From positions 1-64,000 of the forward strand of contig JAFPWU010000024.1 in NCBI GenBank assembly GCA_017412715.1: DNA of 64,000 bases. Direction: 5' to 3'. The DNA comes from Clostridia bacterium (GTDB lineage Bacteria; Bacillota; Clostridia; Christensenellales; Aristaeellaceae). This document shows positions 9,619 to 18,125 of the stretch, piece after piece. Under the pieces are notes generated by a model. That model worked only from the letters and a program-made list of their open reading frames with translations. It did no database searches and had not been told where the DNA came from. A program made the translations under genes and the position numbers. The number at the start of each line of letters is the position of its first letter. Position 1 is the stretch's first letter.

Positions 9619-10455
9619 TTGCGGATAAAACTGATTGCGACGGACCTGGATGGAACGCTGCTGGACGGAAACAGCAATTTAACCCCCAAGAGCCTTGAGG
9701 TGATGCAGGCCTGCGAGGAGCGGGGAATCCATTTTGTGATGGCCAGCGGAAGGCTTTTCGAGGGAATCCGGCTGCTGGCCCGAAAGGCAAATCTGCACAG
9801 CCCCATTATCTCCAGCAACGGGGGCAGAGTGGATCTGACCCCCTTCGGCCCGGCCATCATGGAGGACACGCTTCCTCATCCGCTGGCCCGAAAGGTATTC
9901 GACATTCTGAAGGCGTCCGGACTCTATATCGAGTGCTACAGCGGAAACACCATCTACCGGAGCCATCCCAGGCTCTCGCCCTTTCTGAAAAGCCCGGAGG
10001 ATTATGTTCCGACTCCCTGCATTCCGGACGGAGAGGGGTTCCAGCAGCGGTTTGTGGACGATGTGGACCGAATGGAAGCCGAGGGAATGGATCGGGCCTA
10101 CAAATTCGCCGCATTCAGCCGAAACCCGGAGGATCTGCAGGAGATCGTGCGGCAGCTGGACGGCCTCCCGGTGACCATTAACAGCTCCTTTCCCTTTAAC
10201 ATTGAAATCATGGAAAAGGGGCACGGAAAGGGCAAGGCGATTCAGTTCCTGCAGGAGTACTACCAGCTGGACCGGGATGAAATCATGACCTTCGGCGACA
10301 GTACGAACGACCTGGAGATGATGCTGGCCTCCGGCGTGCCGGTGGCGATGGGAAACGCGCTGGAAGAGGTGAAGAAGGCGGCAAAGATTATCGCTCCGCC
10401 CAACACGGAGGACGGGGAAGCCCGGATTATTGAGCAGTATGTGCTTTGCTCTTAG
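9619..10455 (+). CDS. Cof-type HAD-superfamily phosphatase
   Basis: A 278-residue haloacid-dehalogenase phosphatase of the Cof/YbjI type (cap type IIB), probably acting on a sugar phosphate in the cytoplasm. Motif I is DLDGTLLDG with the nucleophile and acid/base Asp near the N-terminus. Motif II is the Ser of MASGR, the Lys of GKGKAI is motif III, and motif IV is FGDSTNDLEMM. The first in-frame ATG (9604) overlaps the ribosome site; GGAGGT at 9606-9611 is well spaced from the TTG at 9619, which also gives the family-typical start RIKLIATDLDGTLL, so TTG is chosen. It sits behind two LacI operators and ahead of the sugar transporter. Confidence 0.93.
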   Translation: MRIKLIATDLDGTLLDGNSNLTPKSLEVMQACEERGIHFVMASGRLFEGIRLLARKANLHSPIISSNGGRVDLTPFGPAIMEDTLPHPLARKVFDILKASGLYIECYSGNTIYRSHPRLSPFLKSPEDYVPTPCIPDGEGFQQRFVDDVDRMEAEGMDRAYKFAAFSRNPEDLQEIVRQLDGLPVTINSSFPFNIEIMEKGHGKGKAIQFLQEYYQLDRDEIMTFGDSTNDLEMMLASGVPVAMGNALEEVKKAAKIIAPPNTEDGEARIIEQYVLCS

Positions 10456-10511
10456 GCGAGAGAAACCGATTTCGGAAAACTCAGGCAGCCACGGACCCGC
10501 AACCTTTGCTC

Positions 10512-10538
10512 TTGAGAAGGGGAGGCGCCCCTTCTTAA
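10512..10538 (+). terminator. Hairpin before the binding-protein gene
   Basis: An 11-bp stem (10512-10522 with 10528-10538, one G-U pair) and a 5-base loop. No T-run follows. It may be a weak attenuator or an mRNA-processing hairpin between the HAD and binding-protein genes. Confidence 0.35.
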
Positions 10539-10566
10539 AGATAAATCATTTTAGGAGGGAAAAACG

Positions 10567-11955
10567 ATGAAGAAAATCCTGTCTCTGCTTTTGGCCCTGC
10601 TGATGGTTGGCGCTCTCGTCACCGCACAGGCGGAGCCCATGTCCTGGTGGGATCAGTTCCTGAACCTGCAGGAAACCCATGAGAACGTGATCTGGAAGCC
10701 GTTCACCGAGGAAACCGGCATCGAAGTTGAATACCAGAACTACGATGCGGCTTCCTTCAAGGAAGCATTTGACCTGGCGATGGGAACCGATCAGGGACCT
10801 TCCGTCATGTCCTACGCCTGGGGCGGAAACGAAGCGGTTGCCAAGTACAACAACGGCTATTTCTCCCCGCTGTCCGTAAACAAGGAGGATCTGCCGGATT
10901 ACGTTCAGGCGACGCTGGCGGAGGGCTATACCATGTTCGACGGACAGGTCTATTCCTTCCCGACCTTCGCACATAACCACTATGACCTTTTCTGGTACAA
11001 TAAGGAGAAGGTATCCGAGGTTCCGCAGACCCTGGCTGAAATGAGGGAGCTGCTCAAGAGCCTGACGAATGCGGAGAACAACGTATACGGAATCGCCCTT
11101 CCCCTGACGGATACCGGCAGAATGAACGGCATTATCAACTACCTGGCCGAGATGTCCGGCGGTGTATACGATATTGACTACGCGACCGGCCAGTATGTGT
11201 TCAATGATGACATTACCAAAGCGGTATTCAAGTTCTTTGTGGATATCTGGGAAGACGGAAGCGTGCACCCGGCCTCCACGACCCTGAAGACCCGTACCGT
11301 GCGGGAACGGTGGGCCAATGATGAAGCGGTGTTCGCGATCGACGGCTGCTGGTATCCCGGATCCATCAAGAATGCCTTCGGCGCGGAATATCTGGACAAG
11401 CTGGGAGTTGCCGCGGCGCCGGTGGTCGGGGAGACCCGGAATCCGGTCTGCACGGCTCCTTCCACCGGAACCTTCTATTTGTCCAGCTTCTGCAAGGACA
11501 CGGAAGCCGGCACGAACCTCATGCTTCGGCTGCTGAGCGATGAATATGCCATTGCCCTGGCGGAAGCGATGGACCAGCCCCCGCTGAATACCGCGGCCCT
11601 GGAGAAAGCGGAAAATGTGGCGGAGGTGTATGTCGAAGGCTGCAAGATCATGGCCTCCCAGATGGGATACCGGCCTGAACCGCAGGTCCGCAACAGCGCG
11701 GTGGGAGACGTGTACACCGAACTGATGACCATCTCCCCCAACGTGGGCGACATCTATGTGGGCTATATCACCGGAGCGATTACGGACTGGGAGACCGCGC
11801 TGGATGAGTATACGGCGGCCATGAACGCGGAGCTGGATCGGGCGATCGAGACCTGCCGCAGCATGGGCAGCAATGTATCCCGGGACGACTTTATCTTCTC
11901 CAACTATGTGCGCGGTGAGGACTATACCAGTGACAAGTATGCCGAGCTGAAGTAA
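10567..11955 (+). CDS. Sugar ABC transporter extracellular binding protein
   Basis: A 462-residue family 1 solute-binding protein for a CUT1 importer. The signal peptide is MKKILSLLLALLMVGALVTA with AQA before the mature start. The mature part begins MSWWDQFLNLQETHENVIWK, then FTEETGIEVEY and later GCWYPGSIKN, all usual in this family. There is no lipobox Cys at the cleavage site, so anchoring is not obvious. A strong AGGAGGG site precedes the ATG. Two permease genes follow after a terminator-like hairpin. The substrate is unknown; the LacI gene and HAD phosphatase upstream point to a regulated sugar. Confidence 0.93.
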   Translation: MKKILSLLLALLMVGALVTAQAEPMSWWDQFLNLQETHENVIWKPFTEETGIEVEYQNYDAASFKEAFDLAMGTDQGPSVMSYAWGGNEAVAKYNNGYFSPLSVNKEDLPDYVQATLAEGYTMFDGQVYSFPTFAHNHYDLFWYNKEKVSEVPQTLAEMRELLKSLTNAENNVYGIALPLTDTGRMNGIINYLAEMSGGVYDIDYATGQYVFNDDITKAVFKFFVDIWEDGSVHPASTTLKTRTVRERWANDEAVFAIDGCWYPGSIKNAFGAEYLDKLGVAAAPVVGETRNPVCTAPSTGTFYLSSFCKDTEAGTNLMLRLLSDEYAIALAEAMDQPPLNTAALEKAENVAEVYVEGCKIMASQMGYRPEPQVRNSAVGDVYTELMTISPNVGDIYVGYITGAITDWETALDEYTAAMNAELDRAIETCRSMGSNVSRDDFIFSNYVRGEDYTSDKYAELK

Positions 11956-11962
11956 TCCGCGC

Positions 11963-12001
11963 GGCGGGGGAGGGACACCAGGTTCTTCCCCCGCCCTTTT
12001 T
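11963..12001 (+). terminator. Rho-independent terminator between binding protein and permeases
   Basis: A 9-bp GC-rich stem (11963-11971 with 11987-11995) followed by CTTTTT. It lies inside the operon, so it probably lowers permease expression relative to the binding protein. Confidence 0.72.
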
Positions 12002-12023
12002 CACCTGGAAAGGAGGCTGTTTG

Positions 12024-12944
12024 ATGAAGCGAATCAATACGCTGAAGCGTCATCGCACGCCCTATGGGTGGATATACCTTTTTCTGGCGCCGACGCTGAT
12101 TCTGTTTTCCATGTATACTCTCTATCCCATTGGCGCGACCGTATGGTATTCGCTCACCAATATGCGCTCCTTTACGAGCAGAAATATCGCCTTTGTAGGC
12201 CTTGCGAATTACAGGGCGCTGTTTGCCGACAGCCAGTTTCTCAACAGCCTGTCGGTGACCGGGCGCTTCCTGCTCATGGCAGTGCCGGCAAGGTTTGTGC
12301 TTTCCCTTCTGCTGGCGCTGCTGCTGAACTGGAAGCGGTGCATGGGGAAGACCTTCTTCAGGACCATGTTTTTCCTGCCGGTGCTTACGACTTCGGCCAT
12401 TATCGGCGTCGTGTTTATCATGATCCTCGATCCCACGATGGGACCCGTCAATATCATCCTGAACAGGCTGAACATTCAATCCCTGGCCAGCGTATCCCTG
12501 CTGGGAAACTTTAATACGGCCCTGCCGACTACCGCCATTGTATGGGTATGGAAATGGCTGGGAAATTCCCTGATCTACTGGATTGCCTCCCTGCAGAGCG
12601 TGCCGGATGAGCTGTACGAAGCAGCGCGGATTGACGGAGCGAACAGCTGGCAGCTCTTTAAGTCCATTGTGGTGCCGCTGCTGATCCCCTTCGCGGTGAT
12701 CATTCTGATCCTGACGGTCAGCGACGCCATCCGGGTATTCAACCTGATGCTGACCCTGACCAACGGAGGTCCCTTCTTCGCGACGGAAACGGTGGAGGTA
12801 TTCATCTATCGGCACGCGTTCCAGGCCTCCTCACCGCGTATGGCCTATGCCTCCGCCGCGGCCGCGGTATTCGGTTTCGCCTTCATGATGATCGTTGTGA
12901 TTCAGCGAATCGCAAATGCAGCAGTGAAGCGGGGTGAACAGTAA
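12024..12944 (+). CDS. CUT1 sugar ABC permease, MalF/UgpA type
   Basis: A 306-residue inner-membrane permease with about six transmembrane helices, starting with the YLFLAPTLILFSMYTLYPIG helix. The EAA loop that docks the ATPase reads EAARIDGANSWQLFKSIVVP. The ATG at 12024 is preferred over the adjacent TTG at 12021 because AAAGGAGG at 12009-12016 is better spaced. It would pair with the next gene and use an ATPase from elsewhere, probably the one at 3961. Confidence 0.93.
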   Translation: MKRINTLKRHRTPYGWIYLFLAPTLILFSMYTLYPIGATVWYSLTNMRSFTSRNIAFVGLANYRALFADSQFLNSLSVTGRFLLMAVPARFVLSLLLALLLNWKRCMGKTFFRTMFFLPVLTTSAIIGVVFIMILDPTMGPVNIILNRLNIQSLASVSLLGNFNTALPTTAIVWVWKWLGNSLIYWIASLQSVPDELYEAARIDGANSWQLFKSIVVPLLIPFAVIILILTVSDAIRVFNLMLTLTNGGPFFATETVEVFIYRHAFQASSPRMAYASAAAAVFGFAFMMIVVIQRIANAAVKRGEQ

Positions 12945-12945
12945 G

Positions 12946-13803
12946 ATGAGTACAGCAATCGGAATCAGCCGGAGGAAAAGACCTTCCGCCGGGGTTGTAA
13001 TCAGCTTTATCCTGCTGCTGGGCCTGGCGCTGCTTTGGGTATACCCGTTTATCTGGATGTTCTCAGCATCCTTTAAATCAAACCAGGCGATTCTCAGCGA
13101 CGGACTTCGTCTTCTTCCGAGGGAGCCCACCTTTTCAGCCTATGGACGCGCATGGAATGAAGCCCACTTCAACGTTTACTTTCTGAACTCGGTCATTACA
13201 ACCGCGGCCACCATCGTGATTGTTGTACTCCGCTGCTCCACCTCGGGGTATGTGCTGGCGATGTATGATTTCCGGGGAAAGAAACTGATTGAAGCGATGC
13301 TGATCGTTACCTTCTTTATCCCCACGGGCACCATGCTGATTCCCACCGTGCTGATGAGCAAGAATATGGGCCTGCTCAATACCAGGATCGGACTGATTCT
13401 GGCGCTGGCCGGAGGAGGACAGGTGGCCTCCACCTTTATGTACAAGGGCTTTTTCCAGCAGACTCCCCGGGAACTGGTGGAGGCGGGAGAAATAGACGGA
13501 GCGGGTTTCCTCAGATGCTTTCTTTCCATCATGCTTCCGCTGACCGGTCCGATTACGGCTACGACCGTGATCCTGACCTTTATGGGCGCCTGGAACAATT
13601 TCATGCTTCCCCTGGTGTTCACCTTCTCCAATGCGGCGCTCCGTACGCTGCCGGTCGGGATGATGGTCTTCTCAAAGGGGGACATGGTAGACTATTCCGG
13701 GCAGTGCGCCGCGGCGCTGCTGTCCATCGCCCCGATTGTGCTGGCCTATGTCTTCTGCCAGAAATACTTTGTTTCGGGAATTGCCGGCGCCATCAAATCA
13801 TGA
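12946..13803 (+). CDS. CUT1 sugar ABC permease, MalG/UgpE type
   Basis: A 285-residue second permease subunit with six predicted helices and the EAA-type loop EAGEIDGAGFLRCFLSIMLP. In that loop the second residue pair differs slightly from the consensus EAAxxDGA. The ATG at 12946, one base after the previous stop, is chosen over the in-frame GTG at 12934 because GGGGTG just upstream acts as ribosome site. It closes the LacI-linked operon; a clear terminator follows at 13868. Confidence 0.93.
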   Translation: MSTAIGISRRKRPSAGVVISFILLLGLALLWVYPFIWMFSASFKSNQAILSDGLRLLPREPTFSAYGRAWNEAHFNVYFLNSVITTAATIVIVVLRCSTSGYVLAMYDFRGKKLIEAMLIVTFFIPTGTMLIPTVLMSKNMGLLNTRIGLILALAGGGQVASTFMYKGFFQQTPRELVEAGEIDGAGFLRCFLSIMLPLTGPITATTVILTFMGAWNNFMLPLVFTFSNAALRTLPVGMMVFSKGDMVDYSGQCAAALLSIAPIVLAYVFCQKYFVSGIAGAIKS

Positions 13804-13867
13804 TCCTTCAGGCCAAAGATTCTTTCAGCAACAAACATAGCTTTCTGGAGCTCAATCCATGAAGAAG

Positions 13868-13899
13868 AGCAGGCAGCAAAATTGAACTGCCTGCTTTTT
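13868..13899 (+). terminator. Rho-independent terminator of the LacI-linked operon
   Basis: AGCAGGCAG at 13868-13876 pairs with CTGCCTGCT at 13887-13895, followed directly by TTTT. Confidence 0.82.
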
Positions 13900-13954
13900 G
13901 CATACCTATTATCCAACTCGTCAGAGAAGGATTGTCCAACAGCCAAGAATCTGA

Positions 13955-13983
13955 TTGACAATTATTGACTAAGACAGTAATAT
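13955..13983 (+). promoter_or_regulatory. Strong sigma-70-type promoter before the antitoxin-like gene
   Basis: TTGACA at 13955-13960, a 17-bp spacer and TAATAT at 13978-13983. This is among the best promoters in the window. Confidence 0.75.
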
Positions 13984-13986
13984 ATG

Positions 13987-14002
13987 AGTGGGATATCCCA
14001 CT
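13987..14002. promoter_or_regulatory. Perfect 16-bp palindrome overlapping the predicted transcription start
   Basis: AGTGGGATATCCCACT begins four bases after the -10 box, so a dimeric repressor bound there would block transcription. It suggests autoregulation of the gene at 14026. Confidence 0.6.
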
Positions 14003-14025
14003 ACGTTAATTGTGGAGGAATGGAT

Positions 14026-14274
14026 ATGGAAACCGTTGTTCGCGAATATGATGCAAAACTGGATTCAAAAAAGAGGCTTATACTGCGTGAAGCCGGATAT
14101 GAGTACTATCATGTTTCTGTTCTTTCTGATCAAAGGATCGTCCTGGAACCAAGAGTGCTGACTAAGCCATTTGAAGTATCCGCAAACACGCTGAAGATGA
14201 TGGACAGTGCTATTGAAAACATGAAAAAGGGAAATGTTTCCCCTGCATTGGATCTGTCCGAATTTGAGGAATAA
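14026..14274 (+). CDS. Small antitoxin-like / hypothetical protein
   Basis: An 82-residue acidic protein beginning METVVREYDAKLDSKKRLIL. I recognise the pattern from short Clostridia proteins sometimes labelled antitoxin or AbrB-like: an N-terminal beta-strand segment with LDSKKRLIL, a central VLEPRVL, a helix TLKMMDSAIENMKKG and an acidic tail LDLSEFEE. The ATG at 14026 is chosen because GGAGG at 14014-14018 is well spaced from it; an upstream ATG at 14020 is too close. A strong promoter and a perfect palindrome precede it, as in autoregulated antitoxins. No toxin gene follows, only about 100 noncoding bases. The function stays unproven. Confidence 0.75.
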   Translation: METVVREYDAKLDSKKRLILREAGYEYYHVSVLSDQRIVLEPRVLTKPFEVSANTLKMMDSAIENMKKGNVSPALDLSEFEE

Positions 14275-14374
14275 AGCATGTTTAAGATACATCTCGGATT
14301 TGTACCGGCAAATATCATAGCCTGAGGAAGAAGCCCGGAGAAATCGGCGATTCCCTGCCGACGGAGCGGATAAA

Positions 14375-15709
14375 ATGAAGATAAAAGAAATCATCGGTGA
14401 AAACTACCTGGGACATTGGGAAAAGACGCGGACAGCATGCAGGGGCATCATCATTCAGGATGGCAGGATCCTGCTTTCCTTCGAAACGAAAACCGGACAG
14501 TGGATGCTGCCGGGCGGCGGACTGGAAGACAATGAAGATGAGCAGGCCTGCTGCATCCGGGAGGTCGCGGAGGAAACCGGCGTTCTGATCCAGCCGTCAG
14601 AATGCCGGCTTGAGATCGATGAGTATTATGAAGGCTGGAAGTGGGTTAACCGCTATTTCTTCGGAACTGTCACCGGAGAGACGGAGATCAGGCTGACGAA
14701 CCGCGAAAGGGAAGTTGGCATGGAACCCAGATGGCTTCCGGTCAGCGAGATCATCGAAGTATTTGCCGGACACAGATCCTATGCAGATTCGGACGAGATG
14801 AGACGGGGAATGTATCTGCGGGAGTACACTGCGCTGAGCGAACTGATCTCAGATGAGAAACATCGGATCTGGCGGAATAATGCTCCGCTTCGCTTAACAG
14901 ATCTTCAGCCTTCACAGTTCTGCATTTCAGAAAAGAAGCTTCAGAACGTCAGAAACTGGTTTGATCCATCCGATCTTTCCAACTTCGAACCTATACCTGT
15001 CAAAATGCTGAACGGGATTCCGGTCATGACGGACGGACACACCAGAGCTGCAGCAGCATTGCAGGCTAATCTGGACTCCGTACCGATGATCTGGGAGCGA
15101 GATGACCTCAGTTGGGAAATGTACAGAAGATGTGTATCTGAATGCAGAAAAAGGCGAATTATTTCACCGGGGGATCTGCTTCACTGCATCATTCCTGACA
15201 ATGAGTACTGCGTAAAATGGGATCAATGGTGTGATGCCATGCAGGCAGAAATCAACGGGCTGATAGTTGAAGAAGTCCCGGAAGAGAATAAGAAGAATTA
15301 TATTTCCCTCCTTCTGCTGGCGGATGAACAGGAAGATATGATTGACCGCTATCTGTTCCGGGGCACAATGTATATTCTGCGGACCGCGGAGGATGTTCGC
15401 GCCGAATGTGTTGTTACCGATGAAGGAGACGGAATTCTTGAGATCAAGAATCTTGCTGTTAATCCCTCCTGGCAGGGACATGGCTACGGCAGGATGCTCA
15501 TTGATGAAATGGAAGACCGATACAGCAGCAGATACAATATTCTGCAGGTGGGTACAGGAGACAGTCCTCTGACGATTCCTTTTTATGAGTGTTGCGGATT
15601 TATCAGGCATCATACGCTGAAGAACTTCTTCTCTGATCATTATGAGCATCCCATTTTCGAGGCAGGAAAGCAGCTCACTGACATGATCGTTCTTCAGAAA
15701 AGGATTTGA
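14375..15709 (+). CDS. NUDIX hydrolase / ParB-like / GNAT acetyltransferase fusion
   Basis: A 444-residue cytoplasmic protein with three parts. Residues 1-150 are a NUDIX hydrolase with a perfect Nudix box at 48-70 (Gly48, Glu54, Arg62-Glu63, Glu66-Glu67, Gly69). Residues about 165-290 resemble a ParB/sulfiredoxin-like domain, with DGHTR at 220-224 and a trailing helical region. Residues about 300-444 are a GNAT acetyltransferase with the acetyl-CoA loop QGHGYG from Gln367. NUDIX enzymes cleave nucleoside diphosphates linked to another group and GNATs acetylate amines; substrates of this fusion are unknown. Composition here looks AT-richer than the operons on either side, which may mean transfer. 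The middle-domain call is the least certain. Confidence 0.85.
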   Translation: MKIKEIIGENYLGHWEKTRTACRGIIIQDGRILLSFETKTGQWMLPGGGLEDNEDEQACCIREVAEETGVLIQPSECRLEIDEYYEGWKWVNRYFFGTVTGETEIRLTNREREVGMEPRWLPVSEIIEVFAGHRSYADSDEMRRGMYLREYTALSELISDEKHRIWRNNAPLRLTDLQPSQFCISEKKLQNVRNWFDPSDLSNFEPIPVKMLNGIPVMTDGHTRAAAALQANLDSVPMIWERDDLSWEMYRRCVSECRKRRIISPGDLLHCIIPDNEYCVKWDQWCDAMQAEINGLIVEEVPEENKKNYISLLLLADEQEDMIDRYLFRGTMYILRTAEDVRAECVVTDEGDGILEIKNLAVNPSWQGHGYGRMLIDEMEDRYSSRYNILQVGTGDSPLTIPFYECCGFIRHHTLKNFFSDHYEHPIFEAGKQLTDMIVLQKRI

Positions 15710-15746
15710 CGGAAAGCTGAGTCAGTTCCTTTTCCAGCCGATTAAG

Positions 15747-16379
15747 TTACAGCCATTTTTTCCTTTTGAAAAGGATCAGGCAGTAGACGATCACTGCAAC
15801 GCTTAACAAAAAAACTGCCAGGTAACCGCAGCGCCACTCCAACTCGGGCATATATCGGAAATTCATGCCATACCAGCCCGCTATAAGAGACAGCGGCATA
15901 AAGATGGTCGTAATGACTGTAAGCAGCGTCATGGTCTTGTTCTGACGCACCTCCAGTTGCGTATTGTGAAGATCCCGTACCTGAATCGTATAATCGCGGA
16001 GTGAAGTTGCCGTGCTGTGCCGCCTGATCATATAATTCATGAAAAGGTGGATATATCGCAGATTCTCCTCGCGGAAGAAGCCGTTTTCATTCTCCTCCAG
16101 TTCCTGCGTCATATCTATGAGCTGCTCATAATGCACAAGCAGCCTGCGGATATCGCTGCAGATCTCGTTGACCCTTGCCAAATTGCCCTGACCGTCGGAA
16201 GATAAGACCTCATCCTCAATCTGATTCAACTCGGATTCGTAGTGCTCCAGGATCGACAGGTCACGTACGACGATCTGTTCCAGAAAATCATGCAGGAAGC
16301 GTTCCAGACATGGTTCCCTCCAGCGCTTTGTGTGGCGGAGCCCATCGCCGCTGCCGGCAGAGATCAGACCGTAAGCGGT
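15747..16379 (-). pseudogene. corA: N-terminally truncated CorA-family magnesium/cobalt channel
   Basis: The frame encodes the C-terminal two-thirds of a CorA channel subunit: a long cytoplasmic helix region containing LERFLHDFLEQIVVRDL, then the two membrane helices with the YGMNF selectivity signature between them, and a basic tail FKRKKWL. Full-length CorA is about 300-320 residues; here only about 210 codons remain before an in-frame TGA at 16380-16382. The missing start lies exactly where the GH28 gene ends (16404). An alternative TTG at 16229 would give a 160-residue product without the sensor domain. It is most likely a broken gene at the edge of the polysaccharide locus. Confidence 0.75.
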
Positions 16380-16403
16380 TCACAGAGAGACGCCTGGAAA
16401 TGC

Positions 16404-17900
16404 TTATTCGTTTTTGCGCTCAGTTTCAGAAATATGGACATTTTCCATCGTGATTTCATCTGCATGCTTTGTATATATGGTGTAAGGCGCGGACCCCGCA
16501 ACATTTTCCAGCTGAATGTTACGCAGGTGGTTTTCCGGCAGCCCGCGCAGATAAATGCCGTAGCCTCTCACCGTATCAAGGGTGATATTTCTGAAGACGA
16601 TATCCCGGATGGCGGGCGTGCCGTCGGAAACCGGTTCGCTCTCTTTCATAGAAACTCCGTCCACGCCATAAAACTGATCCACATAAATGGCACCTTTGAA
16701 CCACTTTGTCATATCGTGTTCCGCGGAGGTATTCACCATCCGGATATTTTCGTACAGCACCCGCTCGATCACACTGCCGCGTCCGCGGCAGTTTTTTACG
16801 CTGGCCAGGCTGAAGGACTGGCGAAAGGTACAATCCTGGACCAGCACATCCGATACGCCGCCGGACATTTCACTGCCTACGGCCGCACCGAAGCCGTGGG
16901 AGAATTCACAATTGGTGATACGAATACGCACGGATGGAACGGCCACGGCCCGGCCCTCCTCATCCCGGCCGGATTTTACGGCGATGCAGTCGTCCTGGCT
17001 TTCGATGCTGGAATGAACGATGGCCACGTCGCTGCAGGAATCAGGATCAATACCGTCCCCATTGTACAGGGCCTGGTAGCGGTTTCCCTGCTCGTCGAAT
17101 TTGTTTCGAATTCTGACGCGGTTCATGGTCACATGATTGGAATAAATGACATGCAGGCACCAGAAGGGAGCCTGGCGAACGGTTACATCGTACAAATACA
17201 GGCCGTCCACGTTGCGCAGGCACACGGCGCTGCCGCGATGGCCGTGGGGGCTGTCCAGTTCCTGCTGAATCAGAGCCATGCCGTTGGCGTTGATCACGCC
17301 GCCCCGGATGGTCACGTTTTTCCATGCCGGCTTTGTTTTACAGGCCCCGGGCACCTCTATGGGCATATTGATCAGACTGGCAAATCTGGGCGCTTCTCTG
17401 CCTTCATACCGATAGGAAAACACGGGATAATCGCGGATATCGCCGCTGCCCAGCAGCGTTGCGTGATTCGACAGGCGCAGCGTCATATCACTCTTCAGAA
17501 ACAGCGCGCCGGTCACATAGACGCCGTCCGGCACATAGACCGTCCCGCCCGGGGGGCAGGCATCAATGGCCAGCTGGATGGGCCGTGTGTTCAGGCTCTT
17601 CCCGTCGCCCGCCGCGCCAAAGGCGGAAATATCCATTACGCCGCTCAGGGGGGCGGTACGCACGATCAGCGGATCGGTTTTCTCAAGAATGCTCCCGTTT
17701 TCCGCGGCAGCAACCTGCAGCGTATACTCCGTGTCTGCATCCAAACCCGTAATCGTTTCATCCGTACAGGCCACGCAGGAGAAGAGGCGATCGTTGACAT
17801 ATACCTGATAATCGACCGTGCAGGGCCCTTCCCGGAATTTATCCCAATAAATCATGACGGTATCCGGGGTGCGGGCTTCCATGGGAGCATACAGTTTCAT
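16404..17900 (-). CDS. GH28 polygalacturonase-type glycoside hydrolase
   Basis: A 498-residue enzyme. Residues about 1-85 form a fibronectin-III-like domain, then a GH28 parallel beta-helix starts at MDISAFGAAGDGKS. The catalytic set is traceable: Asp285 and Asp287 in GIDPDS, the pair Asp303-Asp304 in SQDDCIAVKSG, and His335-Gly336. GH28 enzymes hydrolyse alpha-galacturonosyl bonds of pectin, including exo-acting and rhamnogalacturonan types. No signal peptide is visible from the chosen start, so it would act on imported oligosaccharides. The ATG at 17900 has GGAG at the right distance; longer in-frame starts exist but lack a ribosome site. It is divergent from the LplB/LplC/binding-protein genes and shares their control region. 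Confidence 0.9.
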   Translation of the reverse strand: MKLYAPMEARTPDTVMIYWDKFREGPCTVDYQVYVNDRLFSCVACTDETITGLDADTEYTLQVAAAENGSILEKTDPLIVRTAPLSGVMDISAFGAAGDGKSLNTRPIQLAIDACPPGGTVYVPDGVYVTGALFLKSDMTLRLSNHATLLGSGDIRDYPVFSYRYEGREAPRFASLINMPIEVPGACKTKPAWKNVTIRGGVINANGMALIQQELDSPHGHRGSAVCLRNVDGLYLYDVTVRQAPFWCLHVIYSNHVTMNRVRIRNKFDEQGNRYQALYNGDGIDPDSCSDVAIVHSSIESQDDCIAVKSGRDEEGRAVAVPSVRIRITNCEFSHGFGAAVGSEMSGGVSDVLVQDCTFRQSFSLASVKNCRGRGSVIERVLYENIRMVNTSAEHDMTKWFKGAIYVDQFYGVDGVSMKESEPVSDGTPAIRDIVFRNITLDTVRGYGIYLRGLPENHLRNIQLENVAGSAPYTIYTKHADEITMENVHISETERKNE

Positions 17901-17968
17901 CCGGGGCATCTCCTTTTCTTCGGGTTTATTCATGTGTATTGTAGCATATTTTCTGCCGAAAACATTAT

Positions 17969-17982
17969 GCTGAAATTTCTGC
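17969..17982. promoter_or_regulatory. Operator-like pseudo-palindrome, copy 1 (GH28 / permease divide)
   Basis: GCTGAAATTTCTGC is a 14-bp inverted repeat with only one mismatched symmetric pair. It occurs, with two further identical bases, again at 18033. A TACAAT on the minus strand at 17943-17938 may be the GH28 -10. Confidence 0.45.
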
Positions 17983-18034
17983 ATAGTATTGAAAAACTTT
18001 GATTTTGCAAAGCTTTTTTGAAAATTGGGAAGAT

Positions 18035-18048
18035 GCTGAAATTTCTGC
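18035..18048. promoter_or_regulatory. Operator-like pseudo-palindrome, copy 2
   Basis: Identical 14-mer to that at 17969, 66 bp away and about 78 bases before the permease start codon. Two exact copies in a divergent promoter region suggest binding by one regulator, possibly the AraC-type protein at 22777. Confidence 0.45.
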
Positions 18049-18125
18049 CAATTGAAAACGAAAAAAAACTATGCAAGAATGTCCCTGACGGACAAAAAAC
18101 GACCACGCAGAAAAGAGGGATTCAA

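Noticed and set aside
14026-14274. Classic two-gene toxin-antitoxin operon
   Set aside because: Only the antitoxin-like gene is visible; no RelE, BrnT, HicA or similar toxin gene lies within about 1 kb, so a classical pair is not claimed.
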